The notes beneath the pieces were generated by a model that saw only the letters and a list, made by a program, of their open reading frames with translations, was not told the origin of the DNA and ran no database searches. This document shows, piece after piece, positions 15,534 through 23,174 of a stretch of DNA of 34,269 nucleotides. Positions within the stretch are counted from its first letter, which is position 1. Every line of letters starts with the position of its first letter. This stretch comes from Fibrobacter sp. (GTDB lineage Bacteria > Fibrobacterota > Fibrobacteria > Fibrobacterales > Fibrobacteraceae), in contig JAKSIM010000029.1 in assembly GCA_024398845.1 (NCBI GenBank), positions 1 to 34,269 on the forward strand, read 5' to 3'. Both the position numbers and the translations under genes were made by a program.

Positions 15534-16841
15534 ATGGCAGAAACAGTAAAAGTTTGTACGCAAAACTTTGGCAAGGGCGCCCAGGACATCGAAGTCTACA
15601 AGAAGCTGGGTGGCTACGCCAACATTTCTGAACGCTTGTTCAACATGAGCCAGTTCGAACTCATCGACTACGTGCAGCGCAGTAACTTGCGCGGTCGTGG
15701 CGGTGCAGGCTTCCCGACCGGCATGAAGTGGAGCTTTGTGCCCCGCGGAACAGGCAAGCCGGTTTACATTGTCGTAAACGCTGACGAAGGCGAAGGCGGT
15801 ACGTTCAAGGATCACTTCCTCATGATGGAAGATCCGCACCGCTTGATCGAAGGCCTCATCATCGCCGCTTGGGCACTTGGTTCCCGCGCAGCCTACATCT
15901 ACTGCCGTGGCGAATTCCTCCCGTGCATCGAGAGCCTCAACAAGGCCTTGAACCAGGCTTACGCTGCTGGCTACCTCGGTGAAAATATCATGGGCACCAA
16001 GTTCTGCTTCGATATCTTCGTTCACCGTGGCGCTGGCGCCTACATTTGCGGTGAAGAAACAGCTCTTATCAACTCCCTCGAAGGCCAGAAGGGCCAGCCG
16101 CGCCTTAAGCCGCCTTTCCCGGCCGTGAGCGGTGCATGGAAGTCTCCGACCTGCGTGAACAACGTAGAAACTATCATGAGCCTTCCGTGGATTTTGCAAC
16201 ACGACCCGAGCGAATACGCCAAGATGGGTACTCCCCGCGCTGGCGGTACCAAGGTGTTCTGCATTTCGGGCGATGTGAAGAATCCGGGCGTGTACGAAGC
16301 TCCGCTCGGCACCCCGATGATGACGATGATCAATGACTACGCCGGTGGCGTGGTTGGCGGTAAGCTCAAGGCCGTTCTTCCGGGCGGTTCCTCTTGCGCT
16401 CCGCTTACTGCCGAAGAAGCCGCGGTCGCCACGATGGACTACGAATGCCTCGCCTCCATGAAGACGATGTTCGGTTCAGGCGCCATGATCATTATCAACG
16501 ATACGCACAACATGGTGGATCTTTTGAACTGCCTCGGCAACTTCTACAGCCACGAATCCTGCGGCCAGTGCACCCCGTGCCGCGAAGGTACGGGCCTCTT
16601 GCACCGCATTCTGAACCAGATTGTGGCAGGCAACGGTCACGATGGCGACGTGGAACTGATGCAGAGCCTCTGCGGTGGTTTTGGTGGCGTGACGATTTGC
16701 CCGCTTTCCATTTCTCTGGGTGGCCCTGTGGGTAGCTACTCCGCAAAGTTCCGCGCGGACTTTGACGAATATATTGCAAAGAACCCGGATCACGCCAAGC
16801 CGCGTATCCAAGAAACAAGTCGTCCTGGAATTTTCTGGTAA
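15534..16841 (+). CDS. nuoF: NADH-quinone oxidoreductase subunit F
   Basis: A 435-residue 51-kDa-type subunit that oxidises NADH through FMN and cluster N3. The NADH/FMN-binding glycine-rich loop is GRGGAGFPTGMKW (from residue 54), followed by NADEGEGGTFKDH, where most homologues read NADEGEPGTFKDR. GAGAYICGEETALI and LKPPFPAVSG are intact. Cluster ligands are C343, C346 and C349 (SCGQCTPCR) and C389 (VTICPLS). It sits between nuoE and nuoG, giving the complete NADH dehydrogenase module, so this complex should use NADH rather than only ferredoxin. Length is normal. Confidence 0.97.
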   Translation: MAETVKVCTQNFGKGAQDIEVYKKLGGYANISERLFNMSQFELIDYVQRSNLRGRGGAGFPTGMKWSFVPRGTGKPVYIVVNADEGEGGTFKDHFLMMEDPHRLIEGLIIAAWALGSRAAYIYCRGEFLPCIESLNKALNQAYAAGYLGENIMGTKFCFDIFVHRGAGAYICGEETALINSLEGQKGQPRLKPPFPAVSGAWKSPTCVNNVETIMSLPWILQHDPSEYAKMGTPRAGGTKVFCISGDVKNPGVYEAPLGTPMMTMINDYAGGVVGGKLKAVLPGGSSCAPLTAEEAAVATMDYECLASMKTMFGSGAMIIINDTHNMVDLLNCLGNFYSHESCGQCTPCREGTGLLHRILNQIVAGNGHDGDVELMQSLCGGFGGVTICPLSISLGGPVGSYSAKFRADFDEYIAKNPDHAKPRIQETSRPGIFW

Positions 16842-16845
16842 TAAT

Positions 16846-18438
16846 ATGAGCAACTTCTACAACATGCCGAAACTCCCGACCGAATCGAGCCCGAAGGTGG
16901 AAATCTTCGTGGATGACAAGGCCGTGATGGTTCCTGGCGATACGAACCTCCTCGAAGCCCTCAAGGCTGTCGGGATTGAAACTCCTCACGTCTGTTACCA
17001 TCCGTACCTTCCGGTTTCTGGTAACTGCCGCCAGTGCCTGGTGGAACAGGAAGGCCCGCGCGGTCGTATGCTGGTTATTTCCTGCTATACGCCTGTCACT
17101 CCGGGTATGAAGATTTATACTCCTGCTAGTAGTGCCCGCGTGAAAAACGCCCGCAAGGCTACCCAGGAATTCATGCTGGTGAACCACCCGCTTGATTGCC
17201 CGATTTGCGACAAGGCCGGTGAATGCACCTTGCAGGAAAACTACATGGAATGCGGCCAGAACGAATCCCGCCTCCGCCCCGAATACGGCAAGAACTACCA
17301 CGGCAATCCTGCCCACCAGTTCGTTGACGCGAAGGGCCAGGTCCGTGGCGGCAAGCACGTCGATATCGGCCCGCGCATCTTGCTCGACGAAGAACGTTGC
17401 GTGCAGTGCGACCGTTGCGTACGCTTTATGCGCAGCATCGCCGGTTCCGAACAGCTCCAGCTTGCTGGCCGTGCCGACCATACTTATATTACTACGTTCC
17501 CGGGCGAAAAGCTCGACCACGAATACGACTTGTGCGTAACGGATGTGTGCCCGACGGGCGCCATGACTGCAAAGTACTTCCGCTTCCAGAAGCGTGTGTG
17601 GCTCCTTTCCCACACGCCGACCGTTTCGATGGACGATTCCCTGGGCGCAAACATCTGGCTTGACCACGCCGATGGCCGCATCTATCGCGTGATGCCGCGC
17701 TGCAACCCGGAAGTGAACCGCAGCTGGCTCTCCAACACGAGCCGCCTCGCTTTCCAGGAATTCGACAAGAACCGCCTTCCGTCCATGGATATCGAAAGCT
17801 ACACCTTCAGCGAAGGCAAGGTTGCCTTGGTCGCTGGCGGAAGCTGCACGATGGAAGACCTCGCTGCCATGAAGTTGCTCAAGGAAACCCTGGGTGACCG
17901 CGCCGAACTCTTCGGTGGTACACTCCTCAAGGTGAACGCACCGGATGGCATCGCAAAGAGCGGCGACCCCTGTGCGAACCGCGCAGGCATGAAGCTCATG
18001 GGCTTCGCCGATGTCGCTGACCTCGTCAAGCGCGCTTCCGAATTCAAGACTCTCGTGACCGTGAACGCCGACCTCTTCGGCGAAGATCCGGCCACCGCAA
18101 AGCCTCTGGAACAGATCAACAGCATTATCGCCCTTTCCGCTTTCGACAACGCGACAGCAAAGAAGGCGACGATTGCTCTTGGCGTAAAGCACTGGAGCGA
18201 AGTCCAGGGTACCATGGTGAACAGCCTGAACATGGTTCAGAAACTGAACGCCTGCCCGGTTTGCCCCGACGGAAAGCTCTGGGCCGCCTACGAAATCCTT
18301 TCGGATATGGCCGGCAAGAAGTTCGCTTCCGCCGCCGACGCTTTCAAGAAGGCTACGGAATATGTCCCGGCTTTTGCAGGTCTCTCTTACGATACCATCA
18401 AGAGCACAGGAAAACTCCTCGAGGGAGGTAACGCATAA
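16846..18438 (+). CDS. nuoG: NADH-quinone oxidoreductase subunit G, shortened
   Basis: A 530-residue 75-kDa-type subunit; common lengths are about 680-910. The Fe-S part is complete: [2Fe-2S] N1b at C50, C61, C64 and C80; the His-ligated [4Fe-4S] N5 at H114, C118, C121 and C127 (NHPLDCPICDKAGEC); and N4 at C185, C188, C191 and C235. The cysteines for the extra N7 cluster are absent: the region reads LLSHTPTVS before GANIWLDHADGRIYRVMPR. The following molybdopterin-oxidoreductase-like domain is reduced to about 250 residues, which keeps the domain's start but lacks most of its length. The frame is open further upstream into nuoF; ATG 16846, 4 bp after the nuoF stop, is the natural start. The stop overlaps the nuoH ATG by one base. 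Confidence 0.95.
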   Translation: MSNFYNMPKLPTESSPKVEIFVDDKAVMVPGDTNLLEALKAVGIETPHVCYHPYLPVSGNCRQCLVEQEGPRGRMLVISCYTPVTPGMKIYTPASSARVKNARKATQEFMLVNHPLDCPICDKAGECTLQENYMECGQNESRLRPEYGKNYHGNPAHQFVDAKGQVRGGKHVDIGPRILLDEERCVQCDRCVRFMRSIAGSEQLQLAGRADHTYITTFPGEKLDHEYDLCVTDVCPTGAMTAKYFRFQKRVWLLSHTPTVSMDDSLGANIWLDHADGRIYRVMPRCNPEVNRSWLSNTSRLAFQEFDKNRLPSMDIESYTFSEGKVALVAGGSCTMEDLAAMKLLKETLGDRAELFGGTLLKVNAPDGIAKSGDPCANRAGMKLMGFADVADLVKRASEFKTLVTVNADLFGEDPATAKPLEQINSIIALSAFDNATAKKATIALGVKHWSEVQGTMVNSLNMVQKLNACPVCPDGKLWAAYEILSDMAGKKFASAADAFKKATEYVPAFAGLSYDTIKSTGKLLEGGNA

Positions 18439-19793
18439 TGGATATTATTGAATCCAGAACCTGGATTGAATGGGTCATCACAATCGCGAAGTTCGCCTTC
18501 TGCTTTGTGCCGGTCCTTTACATCCTTCTCTTGATCCCGATGGAACGTCGTGGCGCGGGTTTTATGCAAGACCGTCAGGGCCCGAACCGTTCCTACATCA
18601 AGATTCCGTACTTTGGTAAAATCCGCTTGTTCGGCTATGTGCAGAACATGTGCGATGGCGCCAAGCTGTTTTTTAAGGAAATGTTCGCTCCGGCGGGCGT
18701 GAACAAGGTGCTGTACTATGTGGCTCCGGCCGTCCCGTTCGCCATCGTGTTCCTTTCTCCGTGCGTGATTCCTTGGTTTGGCCCGATGGTGTTCGAATGG
18801 GGCGACAAGATGGTTCGCATCCCGGGCTCCATCATCGATTCTGACGTGGGCGTGCTCTTGCTCATGGGCTTCTCCTCGATTTCTGCTTTTGGTGCAATCC
18901 TCGCCGGTTGGGCTTCCAAGTCCAAGTACACCTTCCTCGGTGCACTCCGTACGAGTTCCATGACCATTAGCTACGAAGTTTGCCTTGGACTTTCCCTTAT
19001 GGGCATTCTCCTTCTCGCGGGCTCCTTCAACCTGACGGACATCGTGAGCTGGCAGGAACACCACGTGTGGGGCATCGTTGCCCAGCCTGTGGCCTTCTTC
19101 TGCTTCCTCATCGCGAGCATCGCCGAAACGGGCCGCGCTCCGTTTGACGTGGCCGAAGGTGAACCTGAACTCGTCGCCGGTTACCATACGGAATACGGTG
19201 CTATGCAGTTCGGTCTCTTCTACATGGGCGAATACTCCCACATTTGCATTAATAGCTTCCTCATTGCAACGCTCTTCTTGGGCGGCTACTCTGTGCCGTT
19301 CGTGACGACCGAGACGATGCAGGCCCACATGGGTGGCGCTCTCGCCATTCTCTGTGGCATCCTTGCGTTCCTCGTGCTTGCCTTCCTCCACATGCTTTAC
19401 CGTTATTCTCGCAAGCTCAAGGCGACTGAACAAACGCACCGCTTTGTCGTGTTGCAAGAATACAAGCTTTACAAGATTTGCGGTTGGATTGCTGCCGTCG
19501 TGCTTGTCGCCCTTGGCGTTTGCGCATGGCTCTTCTACAATCCGGCCAACTTCGTGGTGAACGGTGTTGCCGTGGGCAGCCTCGCTACCGCCGTCGGTAC
19601 CGCTCTTATTCACCTTCTGGTGCTTGTCGTGAAGAGCGTGTTCTTCTGCTGGGTGTGGATTTGGGTCCGCTGGACTCTCCCGCGCTTCCGCTATGACCAC
19701 GTGATGCACCTCGGTTGGAAGATTATTTTGAACATTGCCCTCATCAACCTCGTGGTGACCGCAGTTATTGCCAAACTCGCAGGGGGTAACTAA
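18438..19793 (+). CDS. nuoH: NADH-quinone oxidoreductase subunit H with extra membrane segment
   Basis: A 451-residue ND1-type membrane subunit that helps form the quinone channel; usual length is about 320-360. Conserved parts are MERRGAGFMQDRQGPNR, GDKMVRIPG, RTSSMTISYE, AETGRAPFDVAEGEPELVAG, YHTEYGAMQFGLFYMGEY and, near the end, RWTLPRFRYDHVMHLGWK. The extra length is one block, about residues 290-388, between LFLGGYSVPF and the last conserved helices. It holds two hydrophobic helices (about 300-321 and 347-367) joined by a basic loop with YSRKLKATEQTHRF. The reading frame is continuous and neighbouring conserved parts are normal. It starts on the last base of nuoG and ends on the first base of nuoI. 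Confidence 0.95.
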   Translation: MDIIESRTWIEWVITIAKFAFCFVPVLYILLLIPMERRGAGFMQDRQGPNRSYIKIPYFGKIRLFGYVQNMCDGAKLFFKEMFAPAGVNKVLYYVAPAVPFAIVFLSPCVIPWFGPMVFEWGDKMVRIPGSIIDSDVGVLLLMGFSSISAFGAILAGWASKSKYTFLGALRTSSMTISYEVCLGLSLMGILLLAGSFNLTDIVSWQEHHVWGIVAQPVAFFCFLIASIAETGRAPFDVAEGEPELVAGYHTEYGAMQFGLFYMGEYSHICINSFLIATLFLGGYSVPFVTTETMQAHMGGALAILCGILAFLVLAFLHMLYRYSRKLKATEQTHRFVVLQEYKLYKICGWIAAVVLVALGVCAWLFYNPANFVVNGVAVGSLATAVGTALIHLLVLVVKSVFFCWVWIWVRWTLPRFRYDHVMHLGWKIILNIALINLVVTAVIAKLAGGN

Positions 19794-20359
19794 TGCGCGT
19801 TATTAAGCAAACTCCTATGAACTGGATTGAACGCCTCTACATTTTTGAATGCCTTAGAGGTTTGTTCACCACTTTGAAGCATGCCGCTCGCGGTCTCTTC
19901 CGCTATGAGACCCTCCCGACAATCTCTTACCCGGAAGGTCAGCCCGAAATTCGCAGTACCTACCGCGCCAAGCATCGTTTGATGCTTCGCCCCGATGGTA
20001 CGCCCCGTTGCGTGGCCTGCGGCATGTGCGCTGCGGCTTGCCCGGCTCACTGCATTTTTATTGAAGCAACGCAGAGCGATGACCCGCGCATTGAAAAACG
20101 CGTGATGCGCTTTGATATTGACCATTTGACTTGTGTGTTCTGCGGTCTTTGCGCTGAAGCTTGCCCGGTAGATGCCCTCCGCATGGATACCAAGAAAATC
20201 GTATTTGAACACCGTACCCGTGACGAATTCGTGGCTCACCTGAACGACCTCATTGACTGGGATCCTAAGGATTACCCCGAAGACGCACAGAGCCAGATGG
20301 CTCCGGGCGGTACAAAGAATGCCGAGGCCCTCAAGGTCTGGGGAATGGAGGTTAAGTAA
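19793..20359 (+). CDS. nuoI: NADH-quinone oxidoreductase subunit I
   Basis: A 188-residue TYKY-type subunit with two ferredoxin-like [4Fe-4S] clusters (N6a and N6b) that relay electrons to NuoB. The ligands are C73, C76, C79 and C83 (CVACGMCAAAC, then P) and C114, C117, C120 and C124 (CVFCGLCAEAC, then P). An amphipathic N-terminal segment (IERLYIFECLRGLFTTLKH) fits the usual membrane-contact helix. The C-terminal tail after about residue 150 is Asp/Lys-rich and variable. Both ends overlap the neighbouring genes by one base (TAATG). Confidence 0.97.
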   Translation: MRVIKQTPMNWIERLYIFECLRGLFTTLKHAARGLFRYETLPTISYPEGQPEIRSTYRAKHRLMLRPDGTPRCVACGMCAAACPAHCIFIEATQSDDPRIEKRVMRFDIDHLTCVFCGLCAEACPVDALRMDTKKIVFEHRTRDEFVAHLNDLIDWDPKDYPEDAQSQMAPGGTKNAEALKVWGMEVK

Positions 20360-20901
20360 TGCTTGCTCTCATTTACTTCATTGTCTTGGCTGTGATCGCG
20401 TTGGGCGCTGCCGCTTGCGTTCTTCTCAGCCGCCATCCGCTTTACGGTGCGCTTTCGCTTATCGTATCCATGGTTTCTCTCGCCGGTATTTATGGCCTTA
20501 TCGGAAGCCCCTTCCTTGGGGTCGTCCAAATCATGGTCTATGCGGGTGCAATCATGATGCTCGTGACTTTCGTGATTATGGTGCTGAACGGCGCTCGCGA
20601 TTCCAAGACCCCGATGTTCGACAAGGTTTCCTTGTTCGTGATACCCGCGGTTCTTGTGCTCGCTGGTCTTGTGGGTTTCGCCCTGGTTCGCGCTCCGCTC
20701 GCCTTTGATGCGACAACGCTCCGCGGTTCCGTGGCTCTCACGTCCCGTTCGCTCTTTGATGTGGCCCTGACGGGGCCGGGCTACTTTATGCTTTTCGAAG
20801 TTCTTGGTCTTTTGCTTCTCTCTGCGATGGTTGCCGCCGTGCTCCTCGCCAAGAAGCGCCTTGGCTCCGTGGTATCTGAAAATACGGAGGATAAACACTA
20901 A
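20359..20901 (+). CDS. nuoJ: NADH-quinone oxidoreductase subunit J
   Basis: A 180-residue ND6-type membrane subunit with five hydrophobic helices. The third helix contains the conserved GVVQIMVYAGAIMMLVTFVIM, the flexible segment whose pi-bulge is linked to conformational coupling between quinone reduction and proton pumping. Length is normal. It lies between nuoI and nuoK with one-base overlaps. Confidence 0.95.
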   Translation: MLALIYFIVLAVIALGAAACVLLSRHPLYGALSLIVSMVSLAGIYGLIGSPFLGVVQIMVYAGAIMMLVTFVIMVLNGARDSKTPMFDKVSLFVIPAVLVLAGLVGFALVRAPLAFDATTLRGSVALTSRSLFDVALTGPGYFMLFEVLGLLLLSAMVAAVLLAKKRLGSVVSENTEDKH

Positions 20902-21215
20902 TGGAACTCCAGCCTATATATATTCAGATTCTGGCTTTGGCAATTTTCGCCATTGGCCTCATGGTGGCAATTTCCCGCCGCAACTTGTTCTTTGTGCTCA
21001 TGGGCATTGAACTTGCCTTGAACGCTGTGAACCTCTCCTTTATCGGTTTTGCAAAGACCTTGCCGGCCGATATGAGTGTCGCGGGCCAGATTGTTCCGCT
21101 GTTTGCAATTGCCGTTGCCGCTGCTGAAGCGTGCGTCGGTTTCGCCATGGTCATTATGCTCTTCCGCAAAAAGGAAAGCATTGATGCCGATAACTATTCG
21201 AACATGAAGGGGTAA
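20901..21215 (+). CDS. nuoK: NADH-quinone oxidoreductase subunit K
   Basis: A 104-residue ND4L-type membrane subunit with three helices. The two buried glutamates needed for proton transfer are present: E37 in MGIELALNAVNL and E76 in AAAEACVGFAMV, equivalent to Glu36 and Glu72 of E. coli NuoK. The C-terminal tail (FRKKESIDADNYSNMKG) is slightly longer and charged. It starts on the last base of nuoJ; nuoL begins 6 bp after its stop. Confidence 0.96.
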   Translation: MELQPIYIQILALAIFAIGLMVAISRRNLFFVLMGIELALNAVNLSFIGFAKTLPADMSVAGQIVPLFAIAVAAAEACVGFAMVIMLFRKKESIDADNYSNMKG

Positions 21216-21221
21216 TAAGCT

Positions 21222-23174
21222 ATGACAAATTTACCGCTTTGGCTCATTCCCCTGTTCCCGCTGATCGCTACGATCTTGCTCGGTACAATCGCTGTTACGT
21301 CTTCGCCTAGCAAAAAGGGCCCTGCCGAAGGTATCATTGGCGCTCTCGCCGTGATGTTCCCGGCTGTATCTTTTGCTGTGGTGGTGGTTCTCGCATACTC
21401 TATGCCCGAAGCCGGCATTCGCGAAACGCTTTGCAACTGGATTGATATCCCGATGTTCAAGGCTGATATCGGATTCCTGTTCGATGGCCTTTCTCGCATT
21501 ATGCTGTTGTTCGTCACGGGCATTGGCACTCTCATTACGCTGTACTCTGTTGGTTATATGCATGGCGATCGCGGCTTTGCTCGCTTCTTTGCCTACATCA
21601 ACCTGTTCTTGTTCAGCATGATTGTGCTCGTCCTCTCGGACAGCCTCCTCCTCACGTTCCTCGGTTGGGAAGGTGTGGGCCTTTGCTCTTACCTGCTCAT
21701 CGGTTTCTGGAACCACGACATTAACAACTGCAAGGCTGCTAACAAGGCTTTCATTGTGAACCGCGTGGGCGACATTGGATTCATTCTTGGTATGCTCTGC
21801 CTCGTGACGATTGGCGGCGCTGGCATTTTGAATTACGATGCCCTCAACCAGTTCATTCAAATGATTGTTTCTGGCAACCATGTTGACATTGTTGTTCCGG
21901 CTCTTTCTGTTGCTGGCGTTCTCTTCTTTATCGGTTGCACCGGTAAGTCTGCTCAGATTCCGCTCCTCACTTGGCTCCCCGATGCCATGGCGGGTCCGAC
22001 TCCGGTTTCTGCCCTCATCCATGCGGCAACGATGGTGACTAGCGGTGTTTACCTGCTTGCTCGTCTTGGCAGCATGTTTGTCCTTTTGCCGGTGGTTCTC
22101 GATATCATTACCGTCGTCGGCATGCTTACGGCTTTCTGGGCTGCAATGGCCGGACTCTTCCAGAACGACATTAAGAAGGTTCTTGCCTACTCCACGATTA
22201 GCCAGCTTGGCTACATGTTCATGGCTGCGGGTGTTTGCGCCTTTGACGCTTCCATCTTCCACGTGTTTACCCACGCCTTCTTCAAGGCTGCCCTCTTCCT
22301 TGGCGCCGGTGCCGTGATTCACGCTCTCGCCGGCGAACAGGATATGCGCAAGATGGGTGGCATGATCAAGAAGACCCCGGTTACGGCCTGCGTCATGATT
22401 TTTGCGTTCCTCGCCATTATCGGTTTCCCGGGTTTTGCCGGATTCTGGTCCAAGGACTTGATTCTTGAAAAACTCTATGTCAGTGGCCCGATGGGTCCGT
22501 ACTTCTACGGCGTTGGCCTCTTGACTGCTGTGATTACCGCCATTTACATGGGCCGTCTCATTATCCTTACGTTCTTTGGTGAATACCGCGGTTCTAAGGA
22601 AAGTGAAGAACATATTCACGAAGCTCCGGCTGCAATGCTTCTCCCGATGGGTGTGCTTGCTTTTGGTGCCGTATTCTCTGGTTACCTGTGGGCCGACTCC
22701 ATGGGTATCACGTTCTTTAGCGATACCCTCGCTCCGGTGGTCGGTTCCGCTCAGGCTTACAACGCACTCAACCACATTCACGGTCATGTGAACCCGATGG
22801 TGTTTGCTGGCCTTGGCACGTTAGCCGCGGTTCTCGGTATGTTTATTGCTTACAAAATCTACGGTAAGGCTCGCGTGCCGGCTGCTAAGGGTTCCAGCGC
22901 TCCGCAGGGCTTCAAGGCTACCTGGACGTTCTTCTTTGACAGCGTCCACAAGTACTGCGGCATCATTCCGGTGTCGGTACTTGCATGGATTTGCGATGTT
23001 GTAGTCGACAAGATTTTGCAGGCTATTCAATGGACGCTTGGCGCTATTGCTACGATTTTGGGCGATGGTGCTGCAAGCTTCCAGGTGCGCAAGGTTCGCT
23101 TGCAGGTTGCGTTTAGCATCGCAGGTGTCGCCGCACTTGTTATTGTTGTACTTCTGACTGGAGGAATTGTCTAA
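21222..23174 (+). CDS. nuoL: NADH-quinone oxidoreductase subunit L
   Basis: A 650-residue ND5-type antiporter-like subunit at the distal end of the membrane arm. Conserved proton-channel elements include the Glu in FLGWEGVGLCSYLLIGFW, the Lys in GCTGKSAQIPLLTWLPDAM, GPTPVSALIHAATMVTSGVY and the second channel Lys/His region THAFFKAALFLGAGAVIHA. The C-terminal 150 residues, with a hydrophilic stretch followed by a final hydrophobic helix, fit the long lateral helix and its anchor. Length is normal for the family. The start of nuoM overlaps its last base. Confidence 0.97.
   Translation: MTNLPLWLIPLFPLIATILLGTIAVTSSPSKKGPAEGIIGALAVMFPAVSFAVVVVLAYSMPEAGIRETLCNWIDIPMFKADIGFLFDGLSRIMLLFVTGIGTLITLYSVGYMHGDRGFARFFAYINLFLFSMIVLVLSDSLLLTFLGWEGVGLCSYLLIGFWNHDINNCKAANKAFIVNRVGDIGFILGMLCLVTIGGAGILNYDALNQFIQMIVSGNHVDIVVPALSVAGVLFFIGCTGKSAQIPLLTWLPDAMAGPTPVSALIHAATMVTSGVYLLARLGSMFVLLPVVLDIITVVGMLTAFWAAMAGLFQNDIKKVLAYSTISQLGYMFMAAGVCAFDASIFHVFTHAFFKAALFLGAGAVIHALAGEQDMRKMGGMIKKTPVTACVMIFAFLAIIGFPGFAGFWSKDLILEKLYVSGPMGPYFYGVGLLTAVITAIYMGRLIILTFFGEYRGSKESEEHIHEAPAAMLLPMGVLAFGAVFSGYLWADSMGITFFSDTLAPVVGSAQAYNALNHIHGHVNPMVFAGLGTLAAVLGMFIAYKIYGKARVPAAKGSSAPQGFKATWTFFFDSVHKYCGIIPVSVLAWICDVVVDKILQAIQWTLGAIATILGDGAASFQVRKVRLQVAFSIAGVAALVIVVLLTGGIV

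Noticed and set aside
16720..16845. N-terminal extension of NuoG into nuoF
   Set aside because: It overlaps conserved nuoF coding sequence in another frame; ATG 16846 lies 4 bp after the nuoF stop.
16495..18192. 565-codon minus-strand frame across nuoF and nuoG
   Set aside because: Shadow of conserved genes; no recognisable protein features and no start signals.
21231..22787. 518-codon minus-strand frame across nuoL
   Set aside because: Highly charged low-complexity translation complementary to hydrophobic codons; an antisense artefact.
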